Below are positions 51,501-63,169 of a stretch of 64,000 nucleotides of DNA, in pieces. Location: the NCBI RefSeq assembly GCF_035582795.1, contig NC_134366.1, positions 33,403,661 to 33,467,660 on the forward strand, in the 5' to 3' direction. The notes below the pieces were generated by a model. It saw nothing but the letters and a program-made list of their open reading frames with translations, was not told where the DNA came from and did not search any database. Numbering within the stretch: the stretch's first letter is position 1; the number at the start of each line of letters is the position of its first letter. Source of the DNA: Mycteria americana. Lineage: Eukaryota; Chordata; Aves; Ciconiiformes; Ciconiidae. Position numbers and translations under genes: made by a program.

Positions 51501-54500
51501 AATATGGTTACTAACATGCAGTAGATTTTCCAATTCCATGTCACTTTTCTGATTATGCTGTGCTATATATCTGAAAACAGACCAATGTTGTATAAATGAA
51601 ACTCATTTACCGCCAATCTGTCAAAAACCATTGGCCTTTTGTATCAGACATTAGTGTTAAAGACAACTAACGCTTCTGCTAGCGGGAAAAGCTTGTTTTA
51701 GAAAATTTGTTAGGTTCCTAAGTTATTTCTTTTCTCCCCTGCATTATATGATAAGCAACAAGAAAATTAGGAATAGGCTCTTGTTGTTTTTGCCATCACA
51801 AAGATTTGCAGTTTCTGAAATCTGTCTTGCTCATTTTTAGTCATAATTACTGGTAATTGTGCTATCCTCCTCTCTGCCGTTTATCCACCCTTTTGGTATT
51901 GTGTCTGTGATCTTACATCAGCCAGAGCTCTGAAGGCCCTTGTAAAGATACACAGCTCTAACTAGACTTTAACAACCACACAGTCTCAAACCTTGCCTTT
52001 TGATAAACTGCACCAGTACAAAAAGGATTAGCTTCAGCAAGGGAGGCACTGAGTTTTTATTAGAGTTGCACTGGTGTAATTATAAATGCAAACCTGGGCA
52101 AACCCTAGGGGAAATTTTCAGAACTAGGGTGAATTGTTAGTGCCAGCTCTCTCCCTCTCAAAGGGCAGGGAGAAGCACATTTCTGTTTGAGAAAATTGCA
52201 TGACGTTCCATTTAGAATTTGATACATTTTTTCCAATATGCTGTTTATTTTCACTTAACATCAAGTCAGGATTCATGTTACCAGCCAAGACAGTAATTGC
52301 CCAAGAACATTCTCTAACACTGAATACAAGGGAGTGTGCTTTAGTTTGTCCCTGAAGGAAATCAGAATGGCATTTTCTTCCTTTTTTTGCAGGTTAAGGC
52401 TATGTGCATGAATACACTCAAGAACACCGTTATTGCAGCTCTGTAAATGCATGGTAATGTGATACTCTGAAATAATGTAATTGTCAGTTTGAGCCTTAAT
52501 ATATTTCTTGTTTCAATTTATGATAGAATAAAACTCAATTGAGTTAAATTTATCAGTATAATTTTCAAAAAATTCCTAAAGGTGAGGGAAATTGGGAAAA
52601 TTATAATTATAATAACATTTTTTAAAGTATTATATTTTCATTATTCCCCATCCTAACTGAAAACAATAAAAAATAATTACTTGATGCATTATATTGTAGT
52701 AACCCAAAATATTTTGGTAAAGTGCAATATAAACTGCCATTAAAGAAACAAAAGACCTGAAGAGATCACTTCACAAACATGAAACAAATTTGTGATTGTT
52801 TTTGCTAGGTTTCATTTGTGGTCCTATAAAGGTAAGTAAAGGCTTTCTATCCTAATATATAAAATATATTATATTATATTATATTACATTACATTATATT
52901 ATATTGACAGCAACTTTTATGGGCCAATCCCAGTCTGGAGTCATAGTATAGATTCGCCTCCTTTAGCAGCACAGAAAAGTACTGCTGTAAGGGGATATGA
53001 ACACAGTAATGTTTGTGACTGGAGAAGGAACTTTAACAAAACAATGACTTTAAGTTTGGTTATATCTTCAATGCCAGTTGTTTCAATTATAAAATCTGCC
53101 TGAAGATTATAGGGCAAAAGGAAGGGTTGGGTTCTTTTTTTGTCATCCCCTCCTCCTGGGAAACTTTTTTTAAAAGCCTTTGATTAAATTTTGAAAGTGT
53201 CAGGCTGTGGTGTGGATCAAAAAAACATATCAAGCAGAAAACATGTGGACAGTTGTTAGAAAATTGGATTTAAAGTCACACTAGTATCAGCCTTTCACAT
53301 TCACAGCAAACAAAAAAGGGACAGCCTAGACACAAGGTTATCTGGAAAAGGTTGGTATCCTGTATTATGCCTATGCAAAAACTGAAATTGCTGCAAATAC
53401 TCTTCTCAGGCTGAGTATCAAAAACAGGTCCAGTCTGTTTTCTGACAGATGACATTTGGATTGTCAATACAACATACTTAAACAATTAAACTAGCAGACA
53501 GTTTATTAAGCAGATGAAACAAATTATTTATTGTTCCAGTACGGAACATAGGATAAAGAATCCATTTTCTAGCAGCTACTATATAACATTCTTCTGACCA
53601 AAAATCCAGTCTTTTAACCTCATTCCCTAGGACAAAAATTAATCTTTCCCAGTTTTGTTTACTTTGCAGGGATGTTACATGGTTTACAGGGAGCAAAATT
53701 AACATCTCCCATCTTCTGCAGGGCTATAGGTATTCCCTGTATGTCTGACTGTACAAGGGGAATAGTTTGCAGTGCCTCTAGAAGTTGCTTAGCACCTCCC
53801 TTTATGGGGTTCTTCAGCTCATCAACCAACAAGGACTCCCTGGCACAACGGGGCTATGCCTCATGGCACAGCCAGCCAGCCATTACACACCACCCTTCCC
53901 AGTTCCTGATGTTGAAAATATACCAGAAGCAGACTGAGGGATGGGATTCCAAGAGCTAAGTTGACCTAATGCTGCCATGGTGGGGAAGCCACTTGAAGAA
54001 AAAAAAAAAATTACTACAGGGTCAGTGGGCTGAATCAACTAGCAAGGGAAGAAAAGGATGTGTGGGGAGGCAGGAGGGGCAAATGAGTACCAGAACCAGG
54101 GAGAGATTGGACTCCACCGCCAGAAGTGGGGGAAGAAGAAAGCAGGCCAGTCTCTCTCTCTTCAGCACCTGGGAGAGGTGTGCTTCCACAGGATGAATAA
54201 AACCAAATTTCTAAAGATAATAAACTGGAAAAGCAACCTTCTACCCTCTAGGAACTATGGAGGAAGTTTTCAACAATACTGTTTCTCGATCTTCATTGAC
54301 CAGAAGAATTGTGGAGTGGGGGGATGGCCAGGGAACAAGAGTTGCGGCAACCAAAAAAAATACGCAGACCATCTTGCATCCCAGTGACCTGTGGATATTT
54401 GGGAGAAGAACTATGTTGCGAGCATGTAAACACTCACTGTGTTTACAGCTGACTGTGTAAGAACACAGCTATGACACATGTATATTTTTAAAAGCCATTG

Positions 54501-57500
54501 TTTTGTGGATAACACACTGATGATTTGCTACTGAAGTAGCCACATAGACTTGTGTTACTCAAGAGAAAAGAGGAATCCAAGTGGTCCCAGCATTCCCAGT
54601 GTTTTACACTTCTCATGCTCACTTCACCCTTCTTCTCAACCATGGAAACATGGCCAAGATGTGGCACATGTGAGCTGAATCATACTGGAGCGGCTCCCTC
54701 ACCAGGTATTGGGGTACACTATGACATTACATGTGTGAATACTAGCTACCTAACTAGAGTTTAAGTCAGAGGTGATTTGGGTAAATAGAACCAGAAAAGG
54801 AAAAAAAAAAAAAAAAAAAAGACTGTAAAAACCCTAGCTGAAAAATTTCGTAGACACTTATATGCTGACACTGTTAAAGCATCCACCTCTCCCCTTTGCA
54901 GCTCATTTTGCAATGAGGAACCCAGCCCCACATTAACATGGAAAAAGTGCCTTATTTTATTCTTTAGATTCAGGCAACTATACCAGTTCTATTCATTCCG
55001 AAAATTACAAACTAAACACATAGACTGGAAGTTTGGCTTTTATTTGAGACAGTATTTGGGAAGTTACTAAAAAGGAAACAAATTATGCAAAAAGAGCAGG
55101 TGTCACAAGGAGCAGAGAAATACTAGTTGAGGAATGCCTTCAAAATCAACTCTCCTAAATAAAAAGGAAGAGCACTACTGAAATCAGACCAACTCATTAA
55201 GACTAGGTCAGGCAGGTATTTGGAACTGCATTGTAAAAATATCTCCAACTTTGAACAGAAATGGTACTGAATGCTGCTAGTCTAGAAGTGCATGACTTGA
55301 ATTTTCATTGGATGAAAGCCTTTAGAAATTTCACCCTTAAAGCTGTTGAATACGATTGCCCTTACCTGTCTTAAACTTACTGCAAGCTGGATTTGGAAGG
55401 TAGTCAACAGACACATGCACAAATAATTTTAGCTATAGCTAAGTATGAACTAATTAGAATATGAAATATGGCTCAGTGAGTGTAGATATGTCAATTATAG
55501 CTATAGTTCTCCTCCTTTATAGTCATCCTGCTGAGCTGTTGGTTTCACATGTGTAACACATTAGATTTCTCTGATGATCTTTCTGTTCATCTGCAGTGAT
55601 GAAAAGTTAAAGTCTACATCAGTCAGCGACCTGAATTGAAACCAGATAATTCTTAATAGCTGTTGAATTTTCTTTGGTTTGTGTATCTTGAAGTACTGTG
55701 TAAAAAACATCAAAAGACAGAACTCTTTCTCCTCAATAAAGGCCAAGGATCTGGGCATTTTCTGCTAGCATAGACAGTTCATACTGGAATAGCAAGACAG
55801 ATTAACTGAAGAGCCCTCCACTGAATATAATCAGTATGAGTAAAGCTACACATCTCATACACTAATAAGCAGGCTGCTGCTGTAATTCCCAGAAAGTATT
55901 CAGTTCTGTAATTAGCATACAGAAGTGGACTGTTTCTAAAAGATGTATTTTTTTACAGAAGTGAACAGCTGAATTGCCAAACTAGAGGAAAAAAGTAATA
56001 CTGCTAATGCCAAATGATAGTTCTGTATCTAAGAAGATTATGAATGACCTTAACATTATTTTAAATACAGAAAATCTGTGAAGCCTTTTCAGGTCAAGTC
56101 TCTCTGCTTGATCTGCAGAAAATATGGAATTGTAGTACTACAGTGCTCCTTTGCAACCTTAACTACCAACATGACTGGAGGAATCTTCCACAGCTAGAAA
56201 TCCCATGTACTTCCTCTTGACCGCCTTTCTGTAATAATCTGAAAGATCTTAGCCACACCCTGCACATGGATGGAGTTAAAGTCAGCAAACTGCCAACATG
56301 AAGTCACGACACTATTTACAAGCTCTGTAGTCCCAGGGGAAAGAAAATTGCACTTTCTTCCATACTACGTTTCCAAATTAGCAACCAACCCATTAAAATA
56401 GGACAAAAAATGACTAAGCAGTGTGCATTTAAATGAAACATACTTGTGTTTATTTTGCATCCATTTCCATTACCCATCTCTTTGTCCTAATATTTTGGGA
56501 CACCTGAACTTAAATGCCCCTGAAGTTTTAAAGTTGCCAGAGTCAAACTGTTAAAGATAAATTTTGTGAAAGAGCTATGTATTTCTTTGTTTTCATAAAG
56601 ACAGTGATTAAGCCTAAATACCTTTCCTTTCTTCGACTACCTAAATCCACAAAGAAACAACAAAAAAATTGATTTGGTCAGGAAAACCAGGAATGTATCT
56701 GCTGGGTATCTACAACCTTCTGGAAGATGGACATCTGTGAAACTAACTGGAATAAAGGGATCTTACTCTGCTTTCAAGTGACCTACTGCTCCCAGAAGAG
56801 CACTGCAGATAGAAGGAGGTGAAGGGTGAGTGAGTCTTGGCACATGGAAAAGCAAATAGACTTAGAGGAGCCATTTTTTAAATACATGTAACAGCAGCAG
56901 AAGCAATGCTGAAACACTGTGACCACCTCATGCCTATGTTTTTGAAGGAAGAAGCTGAAACAACTGGAAAGGATTCCATGATTATAGCTCAGTTACTGAA
57001 GAAACATAGCTTTAGGCAAGATACTTAAAAAGTCAACACATTTGGAAGATGTTAAAATGTGACTTGGTCCGAGTCTAAAGGTACACAGAGAAGAGATTGC
57101 TGGTTGCAGCAGCAGATTTAAGCAGTTAGAATATATGGTCAAACCAAAAATTAAAGGGACATCTTATGTCTTTATCTCTTAAAATCAGGAAGTGCAATAT
57201 GCAACAGCCTACTTCTGGATGCTGTGGATTCTCCAGCCTGTGGAAATCATTAAATTGTGACTGCATGTTTGCTGTACCACAAACAGAAGAGAGAATTACA
57301 TTAAACCTGTGCTCATTCTGTGGATTCTCTCATGTAAAAAGGACTTTAAGGAAGGAAATGAGTTCTTAGTTCCCAAGTGAATTGTGCTCCCATTTCAGTA
57401 TCTAAGCATTCAATTTTCAGGGCTGTTTCCTCATTTCTTAACATTAATAAGTAACAGTAGTAATATAAATAATAATGTGAATGTCAGGATAAACAGCTAA

Positions 57501-60500
57501 GGCAGCAGCAGAAGAAAATAAGACCTGATGCATTCAAAGCAGTCTTCAGTTGTGGCAACGTTGAGTAACAGATGAAGCTAATGTTTAACTGGGGTTTCAC
57601 ACACTCTATTTATGTGTAGATATTAGAATAACACATTAGAGGGAAAATGCTTTATAATAGAAAAATTCTAAAAGTTGACATGAGATGACTGATGGATTAA
57701 GAATCCTAAACAAATCTGAACCTTTTCCTGTTCAATATGCATCATTACACACCACTCTTGGGGATAAAAAGGAGACTGCAAGAAGTCCATTGCATGAACT
57801 TTTTAAGCCTTATGTGCCTTGGGTGTTTTTAGTCAGATGTGAGCATTAGGCAAGGCATTTCTTCTTTAACAGCAGCCTGAGGCATAACTCAGTTATGGTT
57901 TCTATTAATAAACCATATCCTCTCAACAGTAATCCTGCATGTTGCACTAATACTGCATCAAGGGTGCAGTCGTTCAGCACTAGTTCAGCAATTAGACTAA
58001 AAGAAAAGCTTTTAAAGTCCATACAATAAAGCACCCTTGCAAACATACTTACATTGTATCTTGCGTTCCTAAAGTTTACTGTAAAGCTTAGTTTGAGTAG
58101 TTTGTCAGAAACTTGTTGAAATTCATACATTAGAAATTAAGGTTTAAATATTCAATTGTATTTAAGAACAATCAGAAAATGGAACTGTTGGCAGCACAAA
58201 AAAGGCTAACAATATTCCAGGAAGATAACCAGTAGATGAAGTGATAATTTTCCTCCATTCAGCATTCACAAGACCACAGCTACAATACCCTGTCCAATTT
58301 TGGGCCTTCCAGTACAACAAAGACATGGATAAACTGCAGCGAGTTCAGTGGAGTACCACCAAGACATGGCGGGAACTTGAGCACTTGTGCAGTGAAGGAG
58401 AGGCTGCAGGAACCGGGCTTGTTCAGCCTGGAGAAGAGATGGCTTTGGTGGGACCCAACAGCAGCCTGCCAGTGCCTACAGGAAGATCATTGAGAAGACA
58501 GAGCCAAACTCTTCAGTTATGGTGGCAGGAGGGCAAGAGACAATGAGCGTAAATTGAAATAGAGATTCAGACATAAGGGAAAAACATTTTCACTGTAAGC
58601 CCAGTAAGGCAGTGGAACAAGTTGCCCGGAAATACTGTGCAGTCTCCATCCTTGGAGGTTTACAAGGCCAGACAGGATAAAGCTCAGAGCAACCTCATCT
58701 GGCCTGAGCTGAAGCTGCTTTGAGTGGGAGGCTGAACTAGAGACCTTCCGAGGTCCCTTCTAACCTGAATTTCCCAGTGATCCTATGAAATGACAAAGTT
58801 GGGAAAAACCCACAAATTGACATTTAAATTGATAAATTACACATTGATCTAACATGCAAGCTGGCCAATTACAGTTTTGCTTCCATGTTACACTTCATAT
58901 TAATGTTGCACACTTTAGAAAAACATCGTAAAAAGAAAAAGAGGAGGAAACAGGTATGAACATCACACAGGGTTCCTTTCTCCACAAACTTCCTCCCACC
59001 TTCAGGTAGCACTTAAGGATTTTACCTTCTACATATCCATCACATCTGCCTCTGCAAAAGACAGTGTGTTTTCCACTTCTGACCTAGCTGCGCACTGAGT
59101 ATGTTTATGGTTCTGCAAAGAAAAGGCTTTGAGTGATGAGATGCAAGCGTGAGATGGGGACATGTGTTCTTTATCTAGTCTGCTGCTTTCTAAGCAGAGG
59201 GACTACAGTTTGGTAGAGGTGACAAGAAGTCAGAGGAGCACCCCCATGTGTGTTGCTGCAGTGTTCATCTTACCTTATAGACACCAAAGTTCATGCTGGA
59301 ACTTGAGAGAAAATACAAACAGTGTAGTACTTAAAGTAACATTAATCTTTAAACTTTCTTTAAAAAAGGGTAAGAGCTCTTCAAAGGTTCATTATTCAGC
59401 TGCAGGCTAGAAATATCTTCAGAATAACTCTGATTTTTCCAGGAGCCTGTATAGCAATGTTATTTAACAACAAGAAGGCCTTCAGACCTAGTATTTTCCT
59501 TGCTAAACCCAGCATAATGCTTGTACAGTTTCGCTGTACCTCATCCAAGCAATTGACACGGACATTCTTGCTGCCCAGTAGCCTTCCAGCCTCCTCGGTG
59601 TTTCCTTTAATTAAGAAAAAAAAGACACAAAGAGAGAGAAAGGGGGGGTGAGAAAAGGAATAAATCGAGAATCAAGAGGAAAAAGATCAGTTCCATTCCT
59701 GATTAGAATCAAAATCTTTGTCGATTAACCACTTGGGATGTAGATTAACCACCAATAAATCAATCGCACTTAGCGAAGAGGCTTAGGAATGAACAGTGTT
59801 CTGTTCTAGAAGCTAAAAGCCAAGAAGTCACAACAAAGAGTAGTCAGAGCATGCACTAGAAGTAAACATCCATTTTTTGTGAAGTAACTGATCTACACAC
59901 ACACAAGAACAGGACACTAATATGTCTCTGCATAAACTGCATCAGAACAATTCTGAATTAATAAAATGATACCGAGCATTTTAACACATTGTGTACTTTG
60001 ACCTCTTTTGGAGCATCTTATGTCTAAAAGAGCTATCTAGATTCTCACAAAAGGGAATTATCCCATTTCAAAGACTATTCTGGTCTGAATGAAACATGCT
60101 TTATAATTTACTCACATCTCCTTTCCTGTTTAAATTTGAAATTTGCAACATTCCACCTCCCAGGTCCACAAAAGTGGAAGGAATTTGCTTTTGGTAATAG
60201 AGAATAGAGGTGGAAAGGACAAGGACCGAGGCAGCATGATCACTGACATTTCTAAAAATTGCCAAATGTGTAAGTAGACTGAAGTCTGAAAAAAAACTGT
60301 GCAAGGAAAAATAGGCCATAACTTTTTATTTTTCAATTTGCTACAAGAATTCTTTCAGTTAAGCCACAGATCTAAGAACCTGATTTAAAGCCCTTCGAAG
60401 GCCTATTCAGTAATGTCAATGCAACTTCAACAGGCATTCAAACAAGTAGAAATGAAGGAACATTCAGTCTAAGTTTGGGGAATTAAATTTATTGCAAATT

Positions 60501-62868
60501 AACAGAAAATTCTGATCACTGATACAACCATAAGCAAAGCTCTTTCAGCAGTGATGTGCTTAATAAAAATAAGCATTACATCCCTCATTTTAATGACAGG
60601 CTTCATGTTTATCTTCACTGTATCACAAGGAAGTGGTCTTCCAGCAAATTTTCAGCAAAGCAGCTCTTGCAACTTCAGTTTCGGCTCATTTTCTTTCAAA
60701 AAACTTTACAAATACTAGAAATAATTTTTTTTCATAAAGCTTTTGGTGTGGTTTAACTATACTAAACAGGTTTCTTTACCCCCCTTTTTTTTTTAATTAA
60801 TTATTTCAGGGAAAAAAGCCAGTCACCTGAGTCATCACACACACTTGATAAAGACCCAGTAAAATACACTTACTGACAAGTCAGGGCGCTGTGATGTCAA
60901 CTAGCCTACTCCCCCAAATATATGTGTTTTTTTTTTTTTTTTTAACATGCGAGACACTTCTTAGAACCTGGAATAGTTTTCAGAAGAACATCCCAGCAAA
61001 AGAACAAACATCAGAAACAGCAAGTCTTCAAGGGGTGATCTTCAAAGTAAATTTTAATGCAAGTAAAGTAAAGTTGCATTTACAAGTTCAGGTTCTGTAT
61101 GACAAAACATTGAAGGATTTCCAAATAAGACACTAAACTGATGGAAGTCAGACTTCTAGAATTGGCTAGAGCATAAAGTTGGAGCCAGGCTGTTCACAGT
61201 GGTGTATGGTAGGTAGGAGGCCAAGAGACAACAGGCAGAAGAAAAGAAAAAGAAGGTTCAGACTGGATATAAGGAAAAACATTTTCACTGTGAGCCCAGT
61301 AAGGCAGCAGAACAGGTTGCCCAGAGACACTGTGCAGTCTCCACCCTCGGAAGTTTTCAAGGCCTGATCACATAAAGCCCTAGGCAATCTCACAATTTGA
61401 CCTCACAGCTGACCTGTTTTGAGCAGGAGGTTGGCCTAGAGACCTCCTGAGCTCCCTTCCAACCTGAATTATCCCATGACCCTAATCATAAGCATCAGGT
61501 AAGTTAGGTAGAAATGTCTGCAAGACAAAGGTCTGAAACTCTGATTAAAGTGAGTCAATCAAGCTGATTCTGATCCACAATAAATTAATTGCTGACTGTC
61601 CTATGCTTGTGTGTCCAACCCAGACGAACATTTTAATATAATTGAGAGTAAAGTCCCTAAACTATAAATAAAATTTCTTATGGGTTCAAATGACCTCAAA
61701 ACTACGTACAGAAACACATGGAGCACATCAGGTGTTTTTACTTTACCTCCAACTAACAAACATCACTCACAATTTTCAAAATACTGCTTGGAGTATAACT
61801 GTTTAGACAAGGCTGTAAAATTCATATTGCAGGACCATGAAACCCAACTGTTACAGCAAGCGTGACAGAAGGGCCCCCAGCAATAAGCATACGCACCACA
61901 TAACATGGTGAAACTGCAATGCTTACATGAAATACAAAATAAAACAGGATAAGAGGTGCACAATACCCTGGACAAGCTCAAGTTCTGTTAATTTAAGAAC
62001 ATCTTGTCTGCAAGGACATCCTGATCTGGCAACAGCACACAGGGAAACCTGTAACAGGCTAAAGAACTGGATTATCCCCAAGAAAACATTTTTTTTGCAG
62101 AGCACGTTAATACAAGTCATCAGATGAATGTCAATGTACATTACTAATACGAATACTCATAAGAAGGATGCAAGACCCTCACAGCTGGGCTTCCCCAGCC
62201 CGCACTGCACAGCAACGCGCACCCCCTCCACGCCTGGCAAGCAGCCCCCTTCGCATTCCCGGGATGGCACAGGCCTGCCCCGCGTACGGACAGCGTGAGA
62301 GACGCGCGCTCCCGCTTCCAGGGGAACAGCCATTTTCCCGTTTGGGAAAAGGGGGACGGGGGCCAAAGGCGGGGGCTGGAAGACAGGCAGGCCCGTATCA
62401 CGGGCCCCCGAGAACGGCGACCCGAGGAGCCCTGCCGTGCCCGCGGCCGATGGGAGCCCGCGGCCCGCGCGAGGCGGCAGCGCGCCCAGTAACGGCTCCA
62501 GCGCCCCCGCCGAGGGGCCGCGGCCTGCCCTTCGCCCGCCGCCACTAACGCCGCCGGCGGCGGGCGTGAAAGCAAACCCTCCTCGGGTACAAGCGGCGGG
62601 GGGCCGCCCGGGCTCTACGAGGCCCGCGGGGCCGCGACGCGAGCCGGCCCGGGCAGGGCAGGGCAGGGCGCTGCGCAGCCTCCGCCGCGAGGGGCGCCGG
62701 CGGCAGCCTCACGACGAGGAGGTGAAGGCGCCAGGGCCAAGCCCGCCAGGGCGGCACTACCGCCCACCGCCGCGGAGGGGCGAGGGCCGGGCCAGGCTCA
62801 CCTGTGGCGATCACTCCCAGCAAGTCCTTCTCCTCCGGACTCAGATCACCTCTCCTGGGGGGAGCCAT
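39306..62868 (-). CDS. ANKMY2: ANKMY2, ankyrin repeat and MYND domain containing 2 (ten coding exons)
   Basis: The CDS, in transcript order, joins 62868-62802, 59604-59540, 51328-51190, 49295-49197, 47061-46901, 45795-45581, 44439-44304, 42458-42330, 41898-41757 and 39529-39306. All introns are GT-AG, phases agree, and the total is 1,377 nt (458 residues plus stop; human is about 441). Ankyrin repeats span roughly 45-74, 79-108 and 112-137. A conserved helical region follows (about 150-294). The MYND zinc finger is at 320-357 with C320, C323, C332, C335, C341, C345, H353 and C357 all present. The acidic C-terminus ends DSEE. Known biology: mammalian ANKMY2 binds FKBP38/FKBP8 and promotes ciliary targeting of adenylyl cyclases, restraining Hedgehog signalling. 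The promoter is a CpG island facing BZW2. No frame break is seen, so the gene looks functional. Confidence 0.96.
41757..41898 (-). CDS. ANKMY2: ANKMY2 coding exon 9 (second half of MYND)
   Basis: The 142-nt exon runs from TTTCAG|GTGATG to GAAG|GTTAGG. It encodes [20 protein letters not shown] (338-357), the second zinc-binding half of the MYND finger, then a charged helix rich in K and E ([20 protein letters not shown]). The donor GTTAGG is weaker than the others in the gene. Confidence 0.93.
42330..42458 (-). CDS. ANKMY2: ANKMY2 coding exon 8 (first half of MYND)
   Basis: The 129-nt exon has phase 0 on both sides. It encodes [20 protein letters not shown] (295-314), then [20 protein letters not shown] with the first four zinc ligands. 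The [20 protein letters not shown] block is essentially identical to mammalian ANKMY2. Confidence 0.95.
44304..44439 (-). CDS. ANKMY2: ANKMY2 coding exon 7
   Basis: The 136-nt exon runs from ATTTAG|TCTCTTG to GAAATA|GTAAGT. It encodes [20 protein letters not shown], then [20 protein letters not shown] and IAPVEI (249-294). Closely matches the mammalian protein. Confidence 0.95.
45060..45180. repeat. Possible ancient palindromic repeat in ANKMY2 intron 6
   Basis: Phrases 'ttaagagtccaagtctcat' and 'cttaagtgtttttgaaaa' around a centre 'ccagtgggattt' resemble an old imperfect-hairpin amniote repeat, in which the two arms carry related sequence in opposite sense. Heavily diverged; family not identified. 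Confidence 0.3.
45581..45795 (-). CDS. ANKMY2: ANKMY2 coding exon 6
   Basis: The 215-nt exon runs from CATAG|ATTGTG to AAAAG|GTACGT. It encodes [20 protein letters not shown], then [20 protein letters not shown] and [16 protein letters not shown] (178-248). This is the central conserved helical region. Enters phase 0 and leaves phase 2. Confidence 0.95.
46901..47061 (-). CDS. ANKMY2: ANKMY2 coding exon 5
   Basis: The 161-nt exon runs from CTCTAG|GTCAAC to GTTAAG|GTGGAG. It encodes [20 protein letters not shown], then [20 protein letters not shown] and [13 protein letters not shown] (125-177): the end of the third ankyrin repeat and a nearly invariant linker. Confidence 0.95.
47221..47264 (+). 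repeat. 22-bp perfect tandem duplication in ANKMY2 intron 4
   Basis: A 22-base unit beginning CTTTTACATTCAGTAAG is present twice with no spacer. It contains splice-donor-like AGTAAGT-type strings but lies deep in the intron; no function suggested. Confidence 0.9.
49197..49295 (-). CDS. ANKMY2: ANKMY2 coding exon 4 (ankyrin repeats 2-3)
   Basis: The 99-nt exon runs from TTCAG|GAAACA to TGTGG|GTAAGG, phase 1 on both sides. It encodes [20 protein letters not shown] and [12 protein letters not shown] (92-123), completing ankyrin repeat 2 and most of repeat 3. A symmetrical exon (99 nt), so its skipping would preserve frame. Confidence 0.95.
49466..49493 (+). repeat. 14-bp perfect tandem duplication in ANKMY2 intron 3
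   Basis: GCCTCCTTATTTAT is present twice back to back. A minor local duplication about 170 nt from exon 4. Confidence 0.85.
51190..51328 (-). CDS. ANKMY2: ANKMY2 coding exon 3 (ankyrin repeats 1-2)
   Basis: The 139-nt exon runs from GTTAG|CATGGC to TTCAG|GTAACT. It encodes [20 protein letters not shown] then [10 protein letters not shown] (ankyrin repeat 1, 45-74) and [12 protein letters not shown] (start of repeat 2). The canonical TPLMHAA and GADVN ankyrin motifs are intact. Confidence 0.96.
52855..52906. repeat. (ATATT)n microsatellite in ANKMY2 intron 2
   Basis: About ten units of a pentanucleotide TATTA-type repeat with two 'ACATT' variants. Likely polymorphic in length. Confidence 0.9.
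53650..54460. other. Unexplained GC-richer segment in ANKMY2 intron 2
   Basis: A patch of higher GC content with several overlapping open frames of 67-109 codons on the + strand and a run of A at about 53,999-54,010. No protein family is recognised in any frame and no splice sites frame an exon. It may be a decayed, lineage-specific insertion. Confidence 0.3.
54801..54820 (+). repeat. Poly(A) run of 20
   Basis: A perfect A20 tract in ANKMY2 intron 2 preceded by an A/G-rich stretch. No retrogene or SINE body was recognised upstream. Confidence 0.85.
58185..58795 (+). repeat. CR1 LINE 3' part, plus orientation (ANKMY2 intron 2)
   Basis: From left to right the segment follows the CR1 order: an 'aaaggctaacaatattcc' stretch, then ORF2 C-terminal coding with [18 protein letters not shown] and a RVQ...REL.HL block, 'ttcagcctggagaagagatg', 'cattttcactgtaagccc', 'gtctccatccttggaggttt', and the tail 'gaggtcccttctaacctgaa'. 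Stops and frameshifts mark it as dead. It is antisense to ANKMY2 transcription. Confidence 0.9.
59540..59604 (-). CDS. ANKMY2: ANKMY2 coding exon 2
   Basis: The 65-nt exon runs from TAAAG|GAAACA to GATGAG|GTACAG. It encodes [20 protein letters not shown] and DE (23-44), matching the mammalian '[14 protein letters not shown]'. Enters phase 1 and leaves phase 0, so loss of this exon would shift frame. It lies between two CR1 copies. Confidence 0.93.
60927..60943. repeat. Poly(T) run of 17
   Basis: A perfect T17 tract in ANKMY2 intron 1; on the minus strand a poly(A). No associated element recognised. Confidence 0.85.
61165..61485 (+). repeat. CR1 LINE 3' end, plus orientation (ANKMY2 intron 1)
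   Basis: Contains 'cattttcactgtgagccca', 'aggttgcccagagacactgt', 'gcagtctccaccctcgga', and the tail 'gacctcctgagctcccttcc' then 'aacctgaattatccc'. It shares the unusual 'actgtgagcccagtaaggca'-type stretch with the copy at 58,185-58,795, so the two belong to one subfamily. 5'-truncated; antisense to ANKMY2. Confidence 0.9.
62802..62868 (-). CDS. ANKMY2: ANKMY2 coding exon 1
   Basis: ATG at 62,868-62,866 in context GCGATGG. It encodes [20 protein letters not shown] then AT (22 residues plus one base), ending ACAG|GTGAGC in phase 1. The 'G(D/E)L..EEK(D/E)LL.VI..G' pattern matches the mammalian N-terminus; the first five residues differ. The start is supported by the conserved exon length and by its place in the CpG island. 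Confidence 0.9.
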
Positions 62869-63169
62869 CGCGCCCCCCTGCCTCCCGCAGACGGTAAGGC
62901 GGCCTCAGGACAGTGCCGCCCGGCGAGCCGAGCTCAGCCCAGCCGCGGCAACAGCCCGGGCCCGGCAGCGCCCCCCAACCACCCCCTCCCCGCGGCGGGC
63001 CCGGCGGCGCGCGCCCCCGCCCCGCTCCTCATGGCCACTTCCTCCCACAGCTCCGCCTCGCCAGGGGCCGGCCGCGGGGTAAACCATTCCCGCCGAGGCG
63101 TGGGGGGAAACGGGTGCCGGCTCTCCCCCTCCGCCGACTTCCCAGCTCGGCGCTGCCCGAGAGAAGGAG

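Noticed and set aside
58241-58546. 101-codon + strand open frame in ANKMY2 intron 2
   Set aside because: It is the decayed ORF2 C-terminus of a CR1 LINE, not a host gene.
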